Assembly (NCBI RefSeq): GCF_051014685.1
Contig: NC_135051.1
Location: 15,705,557 to 15,769,556, forward strand
Direction: 5' to 3'
Length of the DNA: 64,000 bases
From: Ptiloglossa arizonensis
Taxonomy: Eukaryota; Arthropoda; Insecta; Hymenoptera; Colletidae
Part shown: one piece after another, positions 10,210 through 22,579 of the stretch
How the letters are laid out: every line of letters begins with the position of its first letter
Position numbering within the stretch: the stretch's first letter is position 1
Made by a program: the position numbers and the translations under genes
Notes under the pieces: generated by a model
The model's database searches: none
What the model saw: only the letters and a program-made list of their open reading frames with translations
Told to the model about the DNA's origin: nothing

Positions 10210-11180
10210 CGAATTTTTGGTACGGATTATTTGTATTGGGTAATGTACTTTTTAATGTCAGACAATTTTTTTCAGAGATATTTTGGATATATTCAATTCT
10301 TTGGAAGATATTTTACCGAAGGTGTATCGAAATGAATGTTGTTTGGTACAGATGGAGATGGATAAATTATTTGTATTGGGTAATGTATTTTTTAATATCG
10401 GACAATTTTTTTGAGAGATATTTTGGATATATGCGGTTCTTTGAGGGATATTTTACCGAAGATGTAACAAAATGCTTTTACAAATGTTTTGGTATAGAAA
10501 GAGATGGATAAATTATTTGTATTGGGTAATATACTTCTTAATGTCAGACAATTTTTTTCAGACGATATTTTGGATATATTCGGTTCTTTGGGAAATATTT
10601 TATCGAAGGTGTATCGAAATGAATGTTGTTTGGTATGGAAGGAATTGGATAAATTATTTGTATTGTGTAATATACTTCTTAATGTCAAACAATTTTTTTG
10701 AGAAGATATTTTGGATATATTCGATTCTTTGGGAGATATTTTACCGAAGTTGTAACAAAATACTTTTACAAATATTTTGGTATGGAAGGAGATGGATAAA
10801 ATATTTGTAATGTTTTTCTCAGAATCAAACAATTTTTTGAAATAATATTTTGGATATATTCGGCTCTTTGGAAGATATTTCACCAAAGTTGTAACAAAAT
10901 ACTTTTACAAATGTTTTGATACGAAAGGAGATGGATAAATTATTTGTATCGTGTAATGTTTTTCTCAGAATCAAACAATTTTTTTGAAATGACATTTTGG
11001 ATGTATTCGATTCTTTGGAAAATATTTCACTATATAATTAACCGATAGTATCGAAAAGATGTTCTTACGAATGTTGTTTGGTATGGAGAGAATGGTTAAG
11101 TAATTTATATCATACAATGTTCTCAATGCAAAATAATTTTTTTCAGAACATATTTTCTATACATCCAATCGAGAAGATAC
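10210..11180. repeat. Tandem array, unit about 136-158 bp, about 7 copies
   Basis: The unit includes gagatggataaattatttgt, attgggtaatatacttctta, gtcagacaatttttttcaga, attttggatatattcg, tttgggagatattttaccg and a variable atgttgtttggtatgg or aaaatacttttaca block. Copies start near 10225, 10361, 10507, 10648, 10795, 10934 and about 11092. Frames of up to 164 codons stay open on both strands because the unit lacks stops in several frames; they are repeat translations. Confidence 0.88.
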
Positions 11181-11676
11181 GTTCTACTTGTGAAAATTAT
11201 TTCAGGGATGGTTAGAATCGACCAATCAGACCTAACCCAGATTTCTGAGATAGGTGTCACAGGAAAGTTTCCATACTAATAGTTGTTGCTTTTCGATGAT
11301 ACGAATCATCTCCGATGAATAGACAGCGTGACGTCGTGTAGTTCGAAGTACCAATCATCGTATGTACATTCCATTGTGGAAGAGCAAGATTCGACTTCGT
11401 TCGATTCTTCTTCGTGAATAGACGTAATCACGTATCGGATTCAATCGCGTTTCGTATTCTTTGCGATCATTGTGTCTATCTACGACTTCAGGAGCGGAGT
11501 ATTATGAAAACCTTTCGCACCTGTTTAATTGTTTGTCGAACAATTGCTCCAATCAATCGACAACATTCAGACTATGAGAAACAGTCTGAGAAACAGTTCC
11601 ACAGTTGTACAGGCTCTAACCGGTGGTTACCTACATAGATTTCGAATAGAAAAAATAAAATAGTAAAATAGAATAG

Positions 11677-12120
11677 TGAAAATCTTTTCTCACCCCTTCA
11701 AAAATAAATTACTCTATTCCTTTAAGTTGATCACCTGCACAAATATAAAAATCTTTCATTATCCCTCGAAAAAGATCGTTCAAACCCTTGAATTTGATCA
11801 CTTGCAATGACGCAAATTTTAAACAGAAATTGAATATAAAAATCTTCCATTACCCCTCGAAAAAGATCGTTCAAACCTTTAAATTTGATCACTTGCAATG
11901 ACGCAAATTTTACACAGGAATTTAATATAAAAATCTTTCATTACCCTTCGAAAAAAATCGTTCGAACCCTTGAATTTAATAACTTGCACAAATCTTCAAT
12001 AGCAACGAAACCGTAGATATTGAATCCAAGATAGAAATAAATATAAATCGAAGAAAAATCTTTGATCACTCTTCCAAAAAAAAAAAAGAGATCACTTCGT
12101 CCCTTGAATTTTCCACAAAA
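11677..12120. repeat. Tandem array, unit about 92 bp, 4-5 copies
   Basis: The unit is aatataaaaatctttcatta, cccctcgaaaaagatcgttc, aaacctttaaatttgatcac and ttgcaatgacgcaaatttta. The central copies (about 11741, 11833 and 11924) are 91-92 bp apart and very similar. The outer copies (about 11680 and 12053) are shortened or diverged. Confidence 0.85.
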
Positions 12121-14331
12121 GGTCACGTTCTCTCGCTACAGAAGTTCTCGATTTCTCTGTGCAACGCTCACGTTTCGTTCATCTTCAAAACTTCTCTCGA
12201 ATTCCACTCGGTCCCGTTTTCGAAACACTTCTCGGTAACAAACATTCCAGACGATACTCTTCCCTCAGAACGGTCAATATTTCGTTGCATCGCGCGTAAT
12301 TCGGATTCGTAATTTACAAGCACGAGTGATCATGGGTCCGTAACGACGAAACGATGAACTGGTCACTTTCTACACCATAAAAGACGCGTTCGGGGAATAA
12401 CTCGGCGCGTTCGACTAACAAGGAGGATTAATGAAATTCCGTGAGAGTGTCGCGTCAGATCGTGGCGGTTGGCGATATCGATCATTACAGGCGGCACGAT
12501 TCCGATCGTAAATTGCACGTGAAAGGGGATATTGCTTTCGTTCCGAGAAAACGCCTACCAGTTTCTCGATCGGAAATGAAAAAAACCAGTGACGCAAAGT
12601 GACCGTCCGACAACTTAATTACAGCTTTTGCCACAGGTGCACGCGCCCCGGCTTTATAAATATTTTATGAGCGGGCCGTACCTATTACATTGTTTGATTA
12701 CATTTACATTGCGCGCGTTTCATTGCCAAGTCGGCCGATTAATAACCGTTCGGTGCTGCGGCAGCTTCCCTCGATTTCCGATCTTTTTATAAATATTTCA
12801 TTCGTTTTCATCGACGGTGTTCTTTCACGCGCCCCGATAACGAAAACTCCACGCTCGATTACACCGCGTTCCGTTGCGTTACAAACAGAAATATTTCACG
12901 AAGCAACGGCGTATTATCGACTGCAACGCGATAAATCACGTTGCTCGTTATCGAGCACGGAATACGGAACATTCTTTACCACCTCTCTATTTATTTATAA
13001 TACGCGTGGCCGAGCCGTGGTTTATACTCTCGCGACAATTTTCAATTCGGTGCGCAACGAACGTGGATGATCCGCTCGTGACTGGTAACTGTTGTAATAA
13101 CATGTTTGTTGCACCGTTGGAGAAAGAGTGCACGAGTATGAAACGATTTAAGAAACGAGAGTCGGTCGAGTCTAACTTATATCGCGAAAAACGTGAGGAA
13201 GAACTCGTGTGGTTTGAGTAAGGTTCGAATCGTTTTGAAGACAGTGAGGAAATTGTATTTTATCGCGTTGAAAATCGAGAATTTAGAATCACCTCGATAA
13301 GAGTCACCGTTTTGGGCCCGCTCGAGAACTCTTAACGAGGGTGGTGTCGGTCGAGTCTAACTTATATCGCGAAAAACGTGAGGACTGTATGTAACATTAA
13401 ACGAGACCTATGTACACTTACACGAATTCTTGTTTGATACTACGCTGACTTTTTCGCAACTCAAAACTTTGAAAACTAACACGATCGAGTACCGAAGAAA
13501 AGTATCCAAACCAAGACACTCGAAATGCTCTTCGTTCGAGATAAAAATAATCCCACCTCGAAATTCACTAACATTCCTGGAAACCATTTATCCAGAATTC
13601 GAATCGCGCGATAAAACCAGCGACAACACGACCAGCACCTGAGAAATGCACTCGCGCGAAGCGCGCCTCGATTTAACCGAGGGAAAAAGAAGAACAAAAA
13701 AAAAGGAAAGAAAAAGAGAAACAGAAATTAAAAAAAAACCAATGAAACAAGAGTCGCGAACTACTGGTGGATAAAATCGACGATTTGGTCCGGGACGTGT
13801 GAGAAAAATGAGGCATAACCGTGTAAAATGAACGTGTAATGACTTAATTATGTCCTGCCGCGGATCGCGAGGTGTTAAGCACACCGAGACGACAAGGGGG
13901 CGTGTTAAATGGGGGGTGAAGGTGGCGTGGGACGCTCGCGGGACGGAAAGGTAGGAAGGCCAGGGTGGAGGAAGGTCGGCGGGGGCCACTCTGAATGGTT
14001 TTAATGGGATTTATGAATGGATAACGAAGCTTGGCCGGCTTTTTCGCCGCGCGTACGTGTAAACGACGAACACCACAGTCTCGCGACGCCTCGCGGGCTG
14101 ATGTAACACGCGTGCACGGAAAGACACGCATACACCGGGCCGCGAAGAACGAGGCAAACATTATTATACCCGAGCCGTGAATTATAGCTCGTTCGTTCAG
14201 CGTTTCAATTTCAAGCCGGCTCTCGCGCCTCTCTCGGACCTGCTGCAGCCTCGCATCAATTAAAGGGGAAGAAGCGCCACGGTTTACCGGCCACCGTGTT
14301 CCCCCTTCGTCTCATTTCCTCCTCTACTCCC
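12121..14331. other. Gene-free CpG-rich stretch
   Basis: A mix of moderate- and high-CpG sequence with many short overlapping frames and no recognisable domain. It contains an exact 39-bp direct repeat (13161-13199 and 13346-13384) and an A-rich, low-complexity tract at 13680-13735. Nothing else could be supported. Confidence 0.45.
13161..13384. repeat. Exact 39-bp direct repeat, 185 bp apart
   Basis: gtcggtcgagtctaacttat followed by atcgcgaaaaacgtgagga is identical at 13161-13199 and 13346-13384. The sequence between and around the copies is unrelated, so this is not a simple tandem array. Confidence 0.85.
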
Positions 14332-14349
14332 CCTCTCTCTCTTTCTCTT

Positions 14350-14388
<39 letters not shown>
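14332..14388. repeat. (CT)n microsatellite
   Basis: CT repeats interrupted by TTT, preceded by a C/T-rich run from 14300. This gives a pyrimidine tract of about 90 bp on the plus strand. Confidence 0.9.
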
Positions 14389-15560
14389 GCGCGCGCCACG
14401 CTTTTCTCCTCCGCGCCAGGGAAGTTTCCGCGTCTTAATGCACGGCGATTTTAAGCGATTTACGTTCTGTTTACATAAGCGACCGTAATTACCTGCAATT
14501 TGTCACGAAAACGCGCCGTATCAGTTTCACGTTGCGACCATATATCGCGCTGCGTGCACCGTACGTGCATCCCGAGTCTGTACAGGTTTGTATAATTACC
14601 GTCGCCGTGGCTTTGGATTTCGTAGACGTTCGCTCCTCGAAGCGTCGGCTCGCGTCGCGCGAATTCATCGAATTAGACGCAACGTTTCACCAGGAGGAAT
14701 CTTCGAACGACCGAAACGAACATTCCCCGGTTAATCGCTACAAAATCGTCCCCCACCGCACACTCACTCGTGGTTACGTTTATTCAATAGGAACGACCCG
14801 TCGAATCGAACGACGATATCGTGGCTTTAAAATTGAATTTCACGGAAAAACATTTTTAGGCCTGGTCGTTTATATCGTCGCGAGAGTATTAGCAATGGAT
14901 TGGCGAGGTTCTGACGATGAAAACGAGTCCAAACACGATCCAGTTCGGACTAGATTTAATTTCAGGTTGTTGGAACGATTTTTGAAAAACCTTTGGAATA
15001 ATTGAAAGTAACGGGGTAAGTTTCCAAGTAGATTTGTTCGCATTGAAAAACGTCGTTAATCGTGGTAAAATCTAGTGGGAATGCTCTCACGAGGATATAA
15101 TGAAAAATATATAAATTTTTATTTACGTGAAATTTTGTGTATTTTCCGAGAAGGAATTATTTTATTGTTATTTACGAGTCTGTGTATACATTGAACAAGA
15201 ACGAACTCGCAGAGTTATTAAATATTGTTGTAAATATATTTCACAGGGATTGTTCGTATGTGATTAACAGTAGGTCTCTTTGCGCAACAAATAGTTAAGA
15301 TTGACACACCGATACGCGTCACACGTCATTCTGAAGTTTCATCTCGAAGTAATGCGAGACTCGCTCGCTGTGCTCTGTCTCTCTCGCTCTGGTTGCATCC
15401 CTTTCACTTTCCTCTTGGGACAGTACAGACGATGCTCGGTCTTCGCTGACAATTAAGTAACACTGTTACCTATTCTGACAAAGTTGAAGGGTTGAGGTGC
15501 GTTTGAATAGGTAAGATTGATCGTAATTTACGACTAGAAAGAATTGTTTTATCTTTTACA
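14389..15560. other. Gene-free stretch with an unrecognised 157-codon frame
   Basis: The plus frame ending at 15005 has no ATG at its start and matches no family I know. A small exon-like interval (14966-15015) lies between tttaatttcag and GGG|GTAAGT, but it is only 50 bp. The remainder is AT-rich with no feature. Confidence 0.35.
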
Positions 15561-15572
15561 ATTTGTACAACA

Positions 15573-15945
15573 TAGAAATATTCCGTCCAAGACACAGAGA
15601 AATAAACACTACTTGCAATTAAATATGCAAAGTAGTAAACTCTATTCTCTACCAATGATGAGTTATCATACTTCAAATATACGAAACTTAAATATACAAG
15701 GGTCGAAGGAACTTGATTATTTTCTATTTAAATGGCGTCGAAATCGTATATCCTAAATATAAAAATATTCCGTCCAAGATACAGAGAAGTAAACACTACT
15801 TGCAATTAAGTATGCAAAGTAGTAAAATCTATTCTCTATCAATGATGAGTTATCATACTTCAAATATACGAAACTTAAATATACAAGGATGGAAGGAAAT
15901 TGATTATTTTCTGTTTAAATGTCGTCGAAAATCTTTCAAGGTCCG
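15573..15945. repeat. Tandem duplication of 188 bp
   Basis: Copy 1 (15573-15760) and copy 2 (15761-about 15945) share aaatattccgtccaagacac, actacttgcaattaa, tatgcaaagtagtaaa and atgatgagttatcatacttc. Only scattered substitutions separate them. Each copy gives the same partial peptide in one plus frame, but this follows from DNA identity and the frames are not recognised as a gene. Confidence 0.88.
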
Positions 15946-16329
15946 AACACAATCCCAAAGAGTTCTACGTTGACAAAACGATGTTAATGGATCGCGACAT
16001 CTCTAGTTTACCTATAACCGTAAAAAAAGCTGGAACTGGTCTCCACTGTTCGTTCTCACTCTGCCCTTAAAGTTCCAACTAGTTGCTTCGTCTTGAAACC
16101 TTTCCTAGACGCGTACGTTGTCCAGTTCCATGATCGAGCATGGGAGAACGTCTTCATCGGGTGGAAAGAACAGGCCATTTAATCCGACACCTTGCAATAC
16201 GGGTAGCTCGTCTAAGCCGCCAGCAAGAAGCGTGTTCGCGTGCCAACAAGGCGAGCAAATCGTCGCAAAAAGGGCGTAACCTTATAGAATCCGCGTTCAG
16301 TCCAGTTCGGGAATGCGAAACGTACGAGC

Positions 16330-16370
16330 GCCGTTTATATACAGGGTGGTTTGCCTAACATTTCCGTTCG
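16330..16370 (+). other. GGGTGG-type dispersed motif (tatatacagggtggtttgcc)
   Basis: One of several places where a TACAGGGTG(T/G)(T/C) motif occurs, here followed by taacatttcc. It may be the terminus of an interspersed element; the other end was not found. Confidence 0.35.
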
Positions 16371-16679
16371 ATTTATTTATGAAACCATCATCGTCGAAGG
16401 AAACACCGAAAATGGAGATTTTCTCGATGTCACGATCAACCCTTTGGACTCGAGAGAAAACTCTCAGTCCAACTGAGAATTTAAGTAGCTTGGGATTTAA
16501 ATATTATACTTCTCTAAGATGGGAACGTGTGTATGTAAAATATCGATATACGAATGTTACTTTCCAGATTAATTATACGATTCAGAGGATTCAATCGAGG
16601 TGTCAGTTTCTCAGTAACAGAAAAGCTTCGAGTGCAAGGGGGTTATTTTTTCAAATTTTTCCTATAGTTTAAGTTACCA

Positions 16680-18980
16680 CAGTAGTTTTAACCTTTTGCG
16701 ATCGCATTTAACCTTATGCTAAACAAGGGATGTGCCCCACTGGATAGTTATTATAATGTCTATCGACGAAGAAAGATAAGCTTTCGTTTCTTAGTAACAA
16801 AAGTGTGTAAAGAATAAAAAAGAGAAGGAAAGATCAGCTAAGTAGAAAAAAATACTACAATCTTTAAATATTTTCATTGCACACTGTTTCAACTATCTGA
16901 ACCTTTTGTACGATCCCTGCGAAACTCACTGTACCCATTATTTCGATCATTTCTGTTTTTTACGATCATATAATAAGAAACTGTGAAGAAATTTGTCGCG
17001 TCAATTGACAAGTGTTCTATCCATCAGAGAACGTTTCAACTCGAAACTTTTTTTTCGTCACAAACTAACGTATTTTCTATTCATTGGTTACTCAAAATCC
17101 TATAATCGAACATTTTCAAGTCACGTCACTTTTCACAGTGGACGAGACACACCTCTCTCCTAGACGAAAGCACGCAGATACGTCACGTTGAAAAGTACAA
17201 GTGAATTCGAACGAGTAATGTGGCATGCAACAGGCATCGCTCGCGTTTCATATCTCTTGGGTGATGTTTCGGTCTTCGAGCACTCGATATTTGCTTGCTC
17301 GGCCAGACACGTGTAGTTTGACCTATTTTTACTTATAAATCGATCGATCCAGTTCGGAGACAGGGTTCAAGGTTCGCGGCGCCGGTTCTTTTCTAATTAC
17401 AATTAATAATGTAATACGGAGCGCTCCTATCAATTAAGAGTACCGTTCGATCGTCGATTAGTCTGGTTGCAATTGTCTCTCTGCGCGCCATTGGTAGGTA
17501 TACTATTAATCCGGTTTGCGATCGATCGATCCGGATCGAGATAGTCCGGAGGAACGGCACGTGCCACGGTAAATATGGTAAATGACTCAATTGCTGCTGC
17601 AGGTCGGGACGTCCACCACGTTTTTTATCTTCGCCTTGCAGGCTGCGAATCGTCTTCTGCATTATTATCCGCGAGCGTTCACGTACTGGGTGGATCGTCA
17701 GGCACTTCGACCAGAGACGTATCATTTTTGAACAAGAGAAGTAATTTAATAGCAGCGTTGTTCTAATCGTTGCGCCCAGTTTGGAAAGAATTATTTTTCG
17801 ACGAACTGGCCATTAAAATTGGGAAACACGAAGACCAAGCGGGGAATGGAGCAGACGAAAAATAAAGCGAGTCGGTGAAATTTAATTAAAAGACACTGGC
17901 CGCTATGAAAACTTAAGTTAAGTGACAAAAGAAAAACGAAAGAGAAACGGAAGGGAGCTTCTAAAATTAAAACTAACGTCAACCGAAAGTCAGGTGGACG
18001 TTCTTTATCCTCGGATGTTAGCACGCGGACAACCCTTGTGTCTCTGTTCGTACTTTAGAAATTAAAACGTTTCCTACTGGCCAACGTTCGCTTTCTTTCG
18101 TTCGTGGCCTTTGTCACTGTGCTGACACAATTAATTTAGCAACTTGGATGACCACAGTTCATTCTTACCAAAATATGGACGTTTCCTGTTCTCTACAGAT
18201 AGTCTCCAATTGTGACCGAACCGAGTGTAACGAACGCGAGAAATACAAGAACTATCAGTTTGTTAAAAATGTTCCTTTAATTGACCAATAGGGGGTGTAA
18301 CGTAAGCTGATACCATATTGAATTCGAATCCAAAGTAAAATACACAGATTTGAAATTTACTGAAACTGAAACTACATTGAAGATTTGAATTTGGGACTAG
18401 TAAGATAAAGTAATGGTAATATTGATAAATAAGTAGTGAAATTTAATTTCAATTTACGACTAATCTGGTATTAACTAAACCGAGGGAATGCAACGAGTTT
18501 TAAGGATTTTGAATTAAGGGGAAAGTCTAAATTTTTTTTGGAGTAAATGTGAAATTTGATTATTATTAAGTTAAAAATATTTGTCTCTCGTGTAAATTAG
18601 ATTCGATACGTTACGAAAGAACAGTATCTAAAGTTTGTATTATAGAAATGTATATCTGGTAGACGTTCGAACTTAGAAAAGAAGTATTATACTAAATTAG
18701 AGTATTGAGTTACAGAGATGTGACTGTTTAGGACAATACAGGAAATATCAATTTAGGTTTGGTTAATGAACACTGTGCAGGTTCTACAGAGTCCAATAGT
18801 TTGAAACTAAATTATAATAGAGCCAACAGCTGGTCTCAAAAGTCTACATACGTCCTATAAATTGCTGTATTATTGACAATACGAAACTTTCGGTATCTTA
18901 TGACTATTAACTTGTAGTCGGTTAAAATCAGGAATATTCTGAGAAAATAACACGCTTTCCACTCGTTATTAACTGGATTC
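16680..18980. other. Gene-free, mostly AT-rich stretch
   Basis: No repeat, RNA gene or convincing frame is visible. A CpG-richer part (17340-17770) holds overlapping frames on both strands that I do not recognise. Confidence 0.45.
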
Positions 18981-18984
18981 GTGT

Positions 18985-19690
18985 GACACTGTCACTATGT
19001 TGTTCATGAGTATGACAGTGTCACTACGTTGTTCATGTGCGTGACTCTGTTACTGTGTTGTTCATGTGCCTGACTCTGTCACTATGTTGTTCATGTGTGT
19101 GACTCTGTCACTATGTTGTTCATGTGTGTGACAGTGTCACTACGTTGTTCATGTGCGTGACTCTGTTACTGTGTTGTTCATGTGCCTGACTCTGTCACTA
19201 TGTTGTTCATGTTTGTGACTCTGTCACTATGTTGTTCATGTGTGTGACTCTGTCACTATGTTGTTCATGTGTGTGACTTTGTCACTATGTTGTTCATGTG
19301 TGTGACAGTGTCACTACGTTGTTCATGTGCGTGACTCTGTTACTGTGTTGTTCATGTGCCTGACTCTGTCACTATGTTGTTCATGTGTGTGACTCTGTCA
19401 CTATGTTGTTCATGTGTGTGACTCTGTCACTATGTTGTTCATGTGTGTGACTTTGTCACTATGTTGTTCATGTGCATGACTCTATTACTATGTTGTTCAT
19501 GTGTCTGACTCTGTCACTATGTTGTTCATGTGTGTGACTTTGTCACTGTAGTTTATATGCGTGACTCTGTCACTATGTTGTTCATATGCGTGACTCTGTC
19601 ACTATGTTGTTCATATGCATGACTCTGTCACTATGCTGTTGATATGCGTGACTCTGTCACTACGTTGTTCATATACGTGACTGTGTGTAG
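18985..19690. repeat. 29-bp minisatellite, about 24 copies, with higher-order blocks
   Basis: The unit is gactctgtcactatgttgtt plus catgtgtgt. A distinctive variant beginning gacagtgtcactacg, followed by a gactctgttactgtg unit, starts at 19014, 19130 and 19304. These are spaced 116 bp (4 units) and 174 bp (6 units), so blocks of several units were duplicated together. The right end (from 19545) has a shortened unit and a catatgcgt variant. Confidence 0.93.
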
Positions 19691-21988
19691 TTCTCCGATA
19701 AATCAACGGCGAAATCTAAACAACTGTCTCCGATTAAAGAATCGAGTATAAGCTACCGCACGATAAGAAATCCACCCGCAACTTCGTCGCTCGTGTGCCT
19801 CTCTCTTTATTCCGACCGAATGAACTTACAAAGTTCGATGGTATTGATTAATTTCAGCAATTTGCTCCCGTAGAGCGTTAATAGAGCAATTTAGTTCGTG
19901 CTGTTAGTCCTGATTACGCGTTCGAATTAATACAAAATTATTCAGCGATTCGAGCCACTCGACTAGAAAATTATGCAAGCAAGGTCTCGCGGAGGACAGC
20001 TCCGGGCAAGAAAAGGTAAAATCGTGACGATCTTTCACGTGAATCGTTCAACATGTTTATCGTGGCACGTGCCGCTGCCTCTCCGCCGTATCGATCAATC
20101 GAAACGGATTAATGACACGCTTGCCAACGGAATACCTGATGATAGCTGGCGTCTCGCTGACCGACGTGGCCTCTGAAATCCAAGCGGTTGTAGAATCTCT
20201 GATGCCTGGGAACACTTTTATGAATCGTTTCATTGAGATGCTCCGATACGCTTGTCAGTTTAAGCAGGATTACCACGGTATTTGACTCCTCCTATAATTA
20301 GATTCAGTAGTGTGTTACGCGCGTTTATCACGTAACCTACGTGTCGACGGTAGAAAAGTAAACAGAGAGCTGACAATCGGAGCACACGATGACAACACAG
20401 ATTCGATTGTCGCGCAGTTGTTACATAACACTCGCACGACGAGCCGCGAAACTTATTACATAATACTCTAGATTAACCCGTGGAAGATACCGTGCCAGTA
20501 ATAAAAGTTATCGGGAGTATAAACGAAACAGATACAACGTTATTAATCGCTCTGGTGGAACAGTTTTGCAACAATTCGAACGTTTCGTTCGTTTAGACGT
20601 AACATCGAGAAGACGATGCAAACGTGGATCTTGAGATCAATTAATTGAAAATTAAATTAATTCTAGAAAATTAGCAAATTTTCGGGACACCATTGAGCGG
20701 TGTCTGAGAGATTCTTTAATGTTATTTGAACGCTTAAAGAATGCGATGGAAATATTTAGTATGTGCTTCTTGAATTTTTCTGTATAAGTCGTTAAGTATT
20801 TGACAGAAACGTTCCAGGAGGAAATATGCAAAAGAATGCTAGTTTTGTGTGTAAAGATTTAAATGTATATTTCTTAAGATTAATTAAAATATTTTCTCCT
20901 CTTAAGATTGGTTCATTTAATAATATTTTTCCTACAAAGAGAATTCATTTCTTTAAGATTTTTTGTTCGGTCGAGTATCGATGAGAAGTGTTCTATCTTT
21001 ACAGTTTGTTTTTTTAAACTATAATTAAAGTGAATTTCAATATTGTCTCCTTTGTTTTAAATTGTTATTGCGACTATATTTAAGTCCTTCTCCCCGAAGT
21101 TAGATTCCCGAAGAAAGAAATCCTTATAAATGAGTCCAACTGATAGATCCAAGATGAAACTTTTTTTTTTTGTACCAATAAGTTTCTCAAAATATTGAAA
21201 ATACAGACAAATTGTACGTATAAGAGTTACTCGATATAAAGTGGAAAGTATTATATATTTTAATATCGAACCCCAACGTATCGCGAGATAGCTACTTGCG
21301 GAGATTTCAACGCTTAAAATTTTTGCAACCGGAATCGTATGTCTTTATTACATTTGTACCACCGTGTTGCAATGTATGGTTGACAAGCTACACGGAGTGC
21401 ACTTTTTATCGGATATTTTCATGAAAATTGACGACAGGTACCAAATTCAGTAACCGTGTTCAACTTACGACAAAACATCCGAATTGACCTACCTAGTCGT
21501 GTCTACATTTGTCGATATTTCCTAAAAAACGAAATGTACGTGTACAAAATTTTCCTTCCGGTTAAAATTTATTATTACCCTCGTAATAGAGCCAAATACG
21601 ATCGAAACGTTCAAGTAACCAGATACTGCGAGACTCTAGTTATTACTATTCTGATATGAATAAAAAGTTTCATATTTTTGCAATGATGTGACGATTAATG
21701 AGAAAATATACGTTTGAATACGAAATGAACATCGGTAAAAAATTATCAACACGTGTTCCGCTCTTATATTGTTTACATCGTTACATCATCTACGTGGTTC
21801 AGGTTACTCGCACACTCTCTCGATACCTGTCGCGAGTACAGTGTCGTCAATATTGTTCTTCGTCACTCATTATAGTAACGATGTATATATATATATATAT
21901 ATATCAGCCTTTATAGATGTTGATTGCTGTAATATACAATATGCTTTAAAAACCTATACTTATCAACTACGTATTTACGAGACATTTC
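19691..21988. other. Gene-free AT-rich stretch
   Basis: No supported gene. It contains a short (TA)n run at 21885-21904 and ordinary AT-rich sequence. The short frames between 21456 and 21999 are unrecognised. Confidence 0.45.
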
Positions 21989-22352
21989 AATTCTATTAAT
22001 AGACATTTTGTAACTTAAATTTACTTATCAATTCTATTAATAGACATTTTGTAACTTAAGTTTACTTATCAATTCTATTGATAGACATTTTTTAACTTAA
22101 ATTTACTTCTAAATTCTATTAATAGACATTTTGTAATTTAAGTTTACTTATCAATTCTATTGATAGACATTTTGTAACTTAAATTTACTTATCAATTCTA
22201 TTAGTAGACATTTTGTAACTTAAATTTACTTATCAATTCTATTAGTAGACATTTTGTAACTTAAATTTACTTATCAATTCTATTAATAGACATTTTGTAA
22301 CTTAAATTTACTTATCAATTCTATTAATAGACATTTTGTAACTTAAATTTAC
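21989..22352. repeat. 41-bp tandem array, 9 copies
   Basis: The unit is aattctattaatagacattt followed by tgtaacttaaatttacttatc. Copies begin at 21989, 22030, 22071, 22112, 22153, 22194, 22235, 22276 and 22317, exactly 41 bp apart. Differences are point changes (ttaatag/ttgatag/ttagtag), so the array is young or homogenised. Confidence 0.95.
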
Positions 22353-22394
22353 TATAAGAATACACTTCTAAAAGTATGTTAAAAAATCGAATAC

Positions 22395-22490
22395 TCAGGC
22401 CGGTGCAATCGCGTCAATTAATTTTTTTGTAAACGCGAGGCCCTGGGGGGCAAGTGCCCCGTTTGCCCGGTGCTAAGGGCAGTGTTGAAT
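22395..22490. mobile_element. Possible terminus of a hAT-like DNA transposon
   Basis: A GC-rich block in AT-rich DNA reads ccctggggggcaagtgcccc, then gtttgcccggtgctaagggc and agtg. It resembles the CACTG..GGGCAAGTGCCCC.. style of some hAT-type ends and forms an imperfect hairpin (ggggcaagtgcccc). No second terminus or target duplication was identified. Confidence 0.3.
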
Positions 22491-22579
22491 TACGTATTTC
22501 AAACTCTCTTCGAGTGATCTTCCCGCCGTTACAACTTGAAAAAAAAAGAACCGTACGTATATTTATCTCCTAACTCTCT

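Noticed and set aside
10392..10886. 164-codon minus-strand frame
   Set aside because: It is the translation of the 141-bp tandem array; peptide repeats follow unit boundaries.
13221..13231. ggttcgaatcg resembling a tRNA B box
   Set aside because: No matching A box, acceptor stem or cloverleaf around it.
15544..15973. Two adjacent frames with near-identical peptides as a gene duplication
   Set aside because: The identity is at the DNA level across the whole 188-bp unit including out-of-frame parts. There is no family resemblance and no sign of codon-level constraint.
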